Origin: CAZGLR01 sp964526635
GTDB lineage: Bacteria; Zixibacteria; MSB-5A5; GN15; JAAZOE01
Assembly (NCBI GenBank): GCA_964526635.1
Contig: CAZGLR010000125.1
Location: 1-8,861 of the forward strand
DNA: 8,861 bases
Direction of reading: 5' to 3'
The notes under the pieces are model-generated. The model was not told where the DNA came from. It worked only from the letters and a program-made list of their open reading frames with translations, and ran no database searches. The translations under genes and the position numbers were made by a program. Below are positions 5,114 through 8,861 of this stretch, in pieces (position 1 is the stretch's first letter; every line of letters begins with the position of its first letter).

Positions 5114-7081
5114 CTACAGATTCTTCTTTACCCAGTTTTCCAATCCCTCGGCCAGAACCAGTTCCTGGGCCGTCGCCCCGACCGGGCTGATGGCATAGGT
5201 CTTATCGCCGGCCGTGAGTTTCGATTTCGAAATATCAATATTGGCTTGTATCCCGGTCTTCACTGTGAGATTATCGTTGCCGAATTTCGCCTTCATATCC
5301 TTCACCAGATCCGGCGCTTCGATTGCCAGGAAACCGTTATTGAGCGCATTTCGTTTATAGGTTTCCGAAAACGATCCGGCCAGTACCAGTTTAATACCGC
5401 GGTATTTCAGCGCTGTCGCGGCCTGTTCGCGTGATGACCCGGTTCCGAAGTTGAATCCGCCGACCAGCACATCGCCATCGGCCACAAGCTTCCCGAATTC
5501 GGGGTCATAATTTTCCATGACGACATCAGCCTGTTGCTCGGGCGTGAAATCATCGATATAGGTGTATTTACCGGGGAAGATGCCGTCGGTATTGAGGTTG
5601 TCCTGATGGCAAAAGATTATCGCTCCCTCGATTACAGTCGGAAAGCCATCGAGCACCGGTACTTTCGGCGCTCCGCTTCCGTTTTGGGAGGCCGTTTCAA
5701 TCGACGCTCTGGTCGGGACACTATCAATCGTGGTGGGACAATCTATATAACCGGAAACCGCGGAGGCAGCCACCACTTCCGGAGAGGCCAGGTATACCTC
5801 GGCCGACTTGGAGCCCATCCGGCCCTTGAAATTACGATTGGTAGCGGAAATCCCGACTTCGTTATCCTCGAGCAGACCGGCCCCGAGTCCGATACAGGGT
5901 CCGCAGCCCGGCGGAAGTGTCTTGGCCCCGGCCTCGACCAGAGCCTGCCAGTCGCCCAGCTTTTCACTGGCATCCTGGACTTCACTCGATGCCGCCGCGA
6001 TATAAAATTCAACGTTATCGGCGATTTTCCTGCCCTTGACTACCGTTGCTGCCGCGGTTAGATCCTCCACCCGGCTGTTGACACAGGACACCAGATAGGC
6101 TTTGTGGATTTTAACCTGCTTCTCTTTCATCTCCGAAACCGGTGTCATGGTCTTGACATGATTGGGCCCCGACACATGCGGCTCGACCGTTGACAGATCC
6201 AGACTCAGGTGCCGCGAATAAAAAGCCCCGGCATCGGCCGTGGGGTGTGCTTCTTCAAGCGCGGCGATCCGCTGCTCATTGAGCCGAGGGTGCATACCGG
6301 CGCCATCTTCATCCGACGGCACCCCGGCCAGCCCGCGCTCACCGATAAAATCCGCCCGCTTGCGAAGCCAGGCGATCGTCTGATCATCGATCGGAAACAC
6401 GCCTGCCAGCGCGCCCCATTCGGTGGTCATGTTGGCAATCGTCAACCGCGAATTGATATCCAGCGAGGCGACGCCCGAGCCGACGAATTCCACGGCATGA
6501 TTGAGTACTTCATCTTTGTTGAAATGGCCGCATAATGTTATAATCACGTCCTTCCCCGTAACACCGGGACGGAGTTTTCCAGTCACTTCAACCCGCGCCA
6601 CTGGCGGCACCAGCCACCAGGTTCGCCCGGTCGCCCAGATCGCGGCGGCATCGGTCCGCACGATCGGTGTGCCCAGACACGCCAGCCCGCCATACATATT
6701 GGAATGGGAATCCGAGGCCACAACCATCGTCCCCGGCCAGGCATACCCCTCTTCGCACATTATCTGGTGCCCAATCCCGCGGCCGGCCGGATAAAAATCA
6801 ACGCCCATATCGCTGGCGAATTTCTCGATCATGGCATATTTCAGACGGTTCTTTTCCGACGTGTCCTGCACGTTGTGATCGAGTGCAAATACCGGCTGAC
6901 GAACATTGGCCATTTTAGTGGCGCCGATACTTTTGAATTTCGGTATAACCGCCCCGGTATTGTCATGCGTCATGACATGCATTGGCTGGATAAAAATATA
7001 TTCACCACTGCGTACTTCCGTCTTCGGTTTGACACCGAAGGCAAACCGCTGGGCAATTTTCTCAATGAGATTCTGAGCCAT
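5114..7081 (-). CDS. Aconitase-superfamily hydro-lyase, homoaconitase (Lys4)-like
   Basis: This 655-residue single chain carries the large iron-sulfur part (about 1-450), a Ser/Gly/Pro-rich linker (about 452-475) and the C-terminal swivel domain (about 476-655). The [4Fe-4S] ligands are Cys333 (SCVNSR), Cys393 and Cys396 (GCGPCIG). Other family motifs are HDN at 39-41, YPAGRGIGHQIM at 97-108, SDSHSN at 123-128, NMTTEWGALAGVFP at 217-230, GRMGSK at 420-425 and GTGSSREQAAT at 546-556 in the swivel domain. Known family members isomerise citrate, homocitrate or related acids through a cis-aconitate-type intermediate in the cytosol. From memory, these motifs and the length fit fungal Lys4 homoaconitase better than bacterial AcnA or AcnB, which are nearer 750-900 residues. 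The actual substrate is uncertain, and ordinary aconitase activity is quite possible. GAGG lies 6 bases before the ATG. The gene is second in an operon with the HD-type protein. Confidence 0.9.
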   Translation of the reverse strand: MAQNLIEKIAQRFAFGVKPKTEVRSGEYIFIQPMHVMTHDNTGAVIPKFKSIGATKMANVRQPVFALDHNVQDTSEKNRLKYAMIEKFASDMGVDFYPAGRGIGHQIMCEEGYAWPGTMVVASDSHSNMYGGLACLGTPIVRTDAAAIWATGRTWWLVPPVARVEVTGKLRPGVTGKDVIITLCGHFNKDEVLNHAVEFVGSGVASLDINSRLTIANMTTEWGALAGVFPIDDQTIAWLRKRADFIGERGLAGVPSDEDGAGMHPRLNEQRIAALEEAHPTADAGAFYSRHLSLDLSTVEPHVSGPNHVKTMTPVSEMKEKQVKIHKAYLVSCVNSRVEDLTAAATVVKGRKIADNVEFYIAAASSEVQDASEKLGDWQALVEAGAKTLPPGCGPCIGLGAGLLEDNEVGISATNRNFKGRMGSKSAEVYLASPEVVAASAVSGYIDCPTTIDSVPTRASIETASQNGSGAPKVPVLDGFPTVIEGAIIFCHQDNLNTDGIFPGKYTYIDDFTPEQQADVVMENYDPEFGKLVADGDVLVGGFNFGTGSSREQAATALKYRGIKLVLAGSFSETYKRNALNNGFLAIEAPDLVKDMKAKFGNDNLTVKTGIQANIDISKSKLTAGDKTYAISPVGATAQELVLAEGLENWVKKNL

Positions 7082-7113
7082 AATCTACCTCTCCCTCACT
7101 CTGAATATCCGGA

Positions 7114-7647
7114 TTATTTGACAAGTTCAAAATCTATGAAATCGGCATGATGAAAGATAATACTTTCCGGCAGCCGTTTTTCTCCAGCACCCTCTTTGGA
7201 ATGGGTCGCGATAATATGCATGACTTCTGACGGAAGGTCATGCTTAAAAGCCAGGCCCACTCCGGAGAACGGATGGCGGATATGCTTACCGTAATCCGAT
7301 TTATGCGGCTTGCCGTCGATGATCTCGAACTCCATCAGCTTGCCGACATCGGCCAGAAGTGCTCCGGCGATCAGGTAGTCACGGTTGACCGGGACTCGTT
7401 TATCGCCATGAATGTCAATGAGTACATCATCGCAGGCAATACACATCCGGCACACTGCCCGGACATGATCGATAAACGTAATCCTGACGTTTTCGGCCAG
7501 CAATGTAAAGGGAATCGAACGGAGCAACTGCTCGGTCCAGCCACGAAATCGTATGGCATCGGACCAGCAGGCGATGACTTTTTCCTGTAACACCGAATCA
7601 GTAATTTCGTTGATTTCAGGCAGGAGCCTGAGGACAAGCTCTTTCAT
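7114..7647 (-). CDS. HD-superfamily domain protein with an altered HD doublet
   Basis: The 177-residue protein has the layout of a small HD-domain phosphohydrolase. An HVRAVC helix carries His61, then come GALLADVGKLMEFE (95-108), HIRHPFSGVG (122-131), IIATHSKEG (145-153) and HHADFIDFE (166-174). Known HD proteins bind metal with the His-Asp of LLHDVGK. Here that pair reads Ala99-Asp100, so the defining histidine is missing, while the other His and Asp candidates (61, 125, 149, 167, 169) remain. It may be a divergent or inactive phosphohydrolase, or a binding or regulatory protein; the substrate is unknown. Start chosen at the ATG with AGGAAG 5 bases upstream. It is the first gene of the operon, 32 bases ahead of the homoaconitase-like gene, and has a good promoter. 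Confidence 0.8.
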   Translation of the reverse strand: MKELVLRLLPEINEITDSVLQEKVIACWSDAIRFRGWTEQLLRSIPFTLLAENVRITFIDHVRAVCRMCIACDDVLIDIHGDKRVPVNRDYLIAGALLADVGKLMEFEIIDGKPHKSDYGKHIRHPFSGVGLAFKHDLPSEVMHIIATHSKEGAGEKRLPESIIFHHADFIDFELVK

Positions 7648-7686
7648 GCCGACTTCCTTTACTCGAGTTATCGTTACAGCGTTGGG

Positions 7687-7715
7687 AAAATAGACCGCTT
7701 TGATACTAATGTCAA
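7687..7715 (-). promoter_or_regulatory. Sigma70-type promoter of the HD / homoaconitase-like operon
   Basis: On the minus strand a perfect TTGACA (7715-7710) is followed after 17 bases by TATTTT (7692-7687, 4 of 6 matches). Transcription would begin near 7680, giving a leader of about 33 bases before the ATG at 7647. The element sits in the 129-base divergent gap shared with the EVE-domain gene. No equally good promoter is visible for the plus strand there; the best is TTGATA with a CATTAT 19 bases away. Confidence 0.6.
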
Positions 7716-7776
7716 TACGGCCAACATTATTGCAACGATTGGCGTTTTACCTTTCAAAGATAAGGAACACCCCGCC

Positions 7777-8259
7777 ATGGCCGCTAAAAAACAGTACTGG
7801 TTAATGAAAACGGAGCCCTCGAACTATTCGATCGATGATCTCGAGCGCGATGGCGTCACCCACTGGGAAGGAGTTCGCAACTATCAGGCTCGCAATATAA
7901 TGCGTGACGATATTAAAGAAGGAGATGAGGTCCTGATTTACCATTCCGGCATCAGGAACCCGCATGTAGCGGGACGGGCCGGGGTGGTGCGAGAGGCATA
8001 CCCGGATCATTTCGCATGTGATCCAGACAGCCCTTATTTTGATAACCGGGCAACACAGGAAAATCCAATCTGGCTAATTATTGACATCAAATTCTCCGAA
8101 AAGTTCGTATCACCTGTGTTTCTGGATCAAATCAAATCTCATCCGGATCTGCACGGCATCATGGTTGCCCGTCGCGGCATGCGCTTATCAATCCAGCCGG
8201 TTGAGAAACACCATTTTAATCTCATTACGAAACTTGGCAGAAAGGGGTCTTCCCAATGA
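7777..8259 (+). CDS. EVE domain-containing protein (THYN1-like)
   Basis: The product is 160 residues, nearly all one EVE domain. Typical landmarks are YWLMKTEPSNYSIDDL (7-22), WEGVRNYQARN (30-40), GDEVLIYHS (49-57), AGRAGVVREAYPD (65-77), and RLSIQPV (136-142). EVE domains are PUA-like folds related to YTH. In THYN1 and some bacterial relatives they bind modified bases in DNA, and others are found in restriction or RNA-modification contexts. No restriction or methylation gene is nearby here, so a housekeeping nucleic-acid role in the cytosol is the safer reading. AAGGAA lies 9 bases before the ATG, a slightly long spacing. It is the first plus-strand gene, and its TGA overlaps the ATG of the following gene. 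Confidence 0.93.
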   Translation: MAAKKQYWLMKTEPSNYSIDDLERDGVTHWEGVRNYQARNIMRDDIKEGDEVLIYHSGIRNPHVAGRAGVVREAYPDHFACDPDSPYFDNRATQENPIWLIIDIKFSEKFVSPVFLDQIKSHPDLHGIMVARRGMRLSIQPVEKHHFNLITKLGRKGSSQ

Positions 8260-8861
8260 AGCCTCATGATTTATTAAGCTATCGCCTCTTCGGCATGGTA
8301 ATATTGCTGGTGGCAGGCCTGACTTCGGGGACAGCATTCGGCGCGACGCCGTTAACAACCGAACTGGTAGCCGACGGCCTTAGCGGTCCAGTCTACCTGA
8401 CTGCACCGCTCTCGGATTCTACGCGGCTGTTTGTCGTGGAACAAAATACCGCCAGGATTCGGGTCATTGAAAACGGGGCACTGCTGGGGACGCCGTTTCT
8501 GGATATCTCAGATCGGGTGACTTCCTCCGGCAACGAACAGGGCCTGCTGTGCCTCGCCTTCCATCCCAATTACGAAACCAATGGTTACTTCTATGTCAAT
8601 TACACTGATGATAACGGCGATGTACAGCTTTCGCGATTTACTGTTACTGGTGATCCCAATGTCGCTGATCCCAACAGCGAACTTCTTATCCTGAATGTGG
8701 GACAACCGCAAACAAATCACAACGGTGGAACAGTCGCATTCAGTCCGATTGATGGCTATCTCTACCTTGGTCTTGGCGATGGTGGCGGCGCCGGCGACAA
8801 TCACGGCCTGATCGGCAATGGCCAGGACAGTACGAATCAGCTCGGTTCAATTGTCCGCCTT
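8256..8861 (+). CDS. PQQ-dependent sugar dehydrogenase (GSDH family), exported, N-terminal part
   Basis: The first 202 residues are present and the gene runs off the right edge. Residues 1-30 form a signal peptide (hydrophobic MVILLVAGL, cleavage likely near TAFGA), so the enzyme is exported. Mature-region motifs of the glucose/sorbosone dehydrogenase beta-propeller are NEQGLLCLAFHPNY (93-106), GYFYVNYTD (110-118), TNHNGGTV (153-160), GYLYLGLGDGG (167-177), and GQDSTNQLGSIVRL (189-202). His155 in the HNGG motif matches the catalytic His of soluble glucose dehydrogenase in this family. Members oxidise sugars, or are uncharacterised aldose dehydrogenases, using PQQ and calcium. The substrate cannot be told here. 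AAGGGG lies 8 bases before the ATG, inside the end of the EVE gene. The 4-base ATGA overlap suggests translational coupling. The missing C-terminal part could hold extra sorting or repeat domains. Confidence 0.92.
   Translation, partial: MKPHDLLSYRLFGMVILLVAGLTSGTAFGATPLTTELVADGLSGPVYLTAPLSDSTRLFVVEQNTARIRVIENGALLGTPFLDISDRVTSSGNEQGLLCLAFHPNYETNGYFYVNYTDDNGDVQLSRFTVTGDPNVADPNSELLILNVGQPQTNHNGGTVAFSPIDGYLYLGLGDGGGAGDNHGLIGNGQDSTNQLGSIVRL

Noticed and set aside
5114..7081. Lys4-like gene as eukaryotic contamination
   Set aside because: It is intron-free, has a Shine-Dalgarno site, sits in an operon with a sigma70-like promoter and an intrinsic terminator, and is flanked by bacterial genes.
7648..7776. 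TTGATA ... CATTAT as a plus-strand promoter for the EVE gene
   Set aside because: The 19-base spacer is long and the -10 box is poor. A promoter must exist nearby, but this match is not good enough to call.
7777..8259. EVE-domain gene as part of a defence island
   Set aside because: No nuclease, methylase, helicase or mobile-element gene is in the window; its neighbours are metabolic or secreted proteins.

Overview
The window looks like a piece of a bacterial chromosome from an uncultured, moderately GC-balanced lineage. Shine-Dalgarno sequences, an intrinsic terminator, a sigma70-like promoter and intron-free genes all support a bacterium. A large secreted HYR/Ig-repeat protein next to an exported PQQ-type sugar dehydrogenase is reminiscent of environmental FCB-group or Zixibacteria-like genomes. 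That placement is an inference from gene content, and I cannot prove it from the sequence.

The left third (1-3175, minus strand) is one secreted, cysteine-rich repeat protein. It has a signal peptide, an N-terminal region with a dockerin-like calcium loop and a DUF4114-like acidic segment, an HYR domain, and then about eight Ig-like repeats of roughly 84 residues. The reading frame stops inside the eighth repeat, just after an A6 tract. Removing one A reopens the frame to the window edge and restores the repeat pattern, so the gene is probably frameshifted (or misassembled) and continues outside the window. A 450-base non-coding stretch (3179-3628) precedes this gene and holds several inverted repeats and only a weak candidate promoter.

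The middle (3629-7647, minus strand) is a metabolic block. A clear promoter at 7687-7715 drives a small HD-superfamily protein whose HD doublet reads AD. Thirty-two bases further on comes a 655-residue single-chain aconitase-superfamily hydro-lyase that closely resembles fungal-type homoaconitase (Lys4). A strong intrinsic terminator (5052-5089) ends that unit. Next on the same strand is an MmgE/PrpD-family protein (2-methylcitrate dehydratase superfamily). Two enzymes that dehydrate or hydrate tricarboxylic acids side by side suggest related tricarboxylate chemistry: methylcitrate-like, homocitrate-like or ordinary citrate. The sequence does not decide which.

The right end (7777-8861, plus strand) is transcribed divergently. 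It holds an EVE-domain (THYN1-like) protein and, overlapping it by the 4-base ATGA, the start of an exported GSDH/PQQ-dependent sugar dehydrogenase that is cut by the window edge.

I found no defence island, CRISPR array, mobile element or RNA gene. The most notable items are the interrupted repeat protein with two alternating cysteine patterns, the Lys4-like hydro-lyase beside an MmgE/PrpD protein, and the HD protein lacking its signature histidine.
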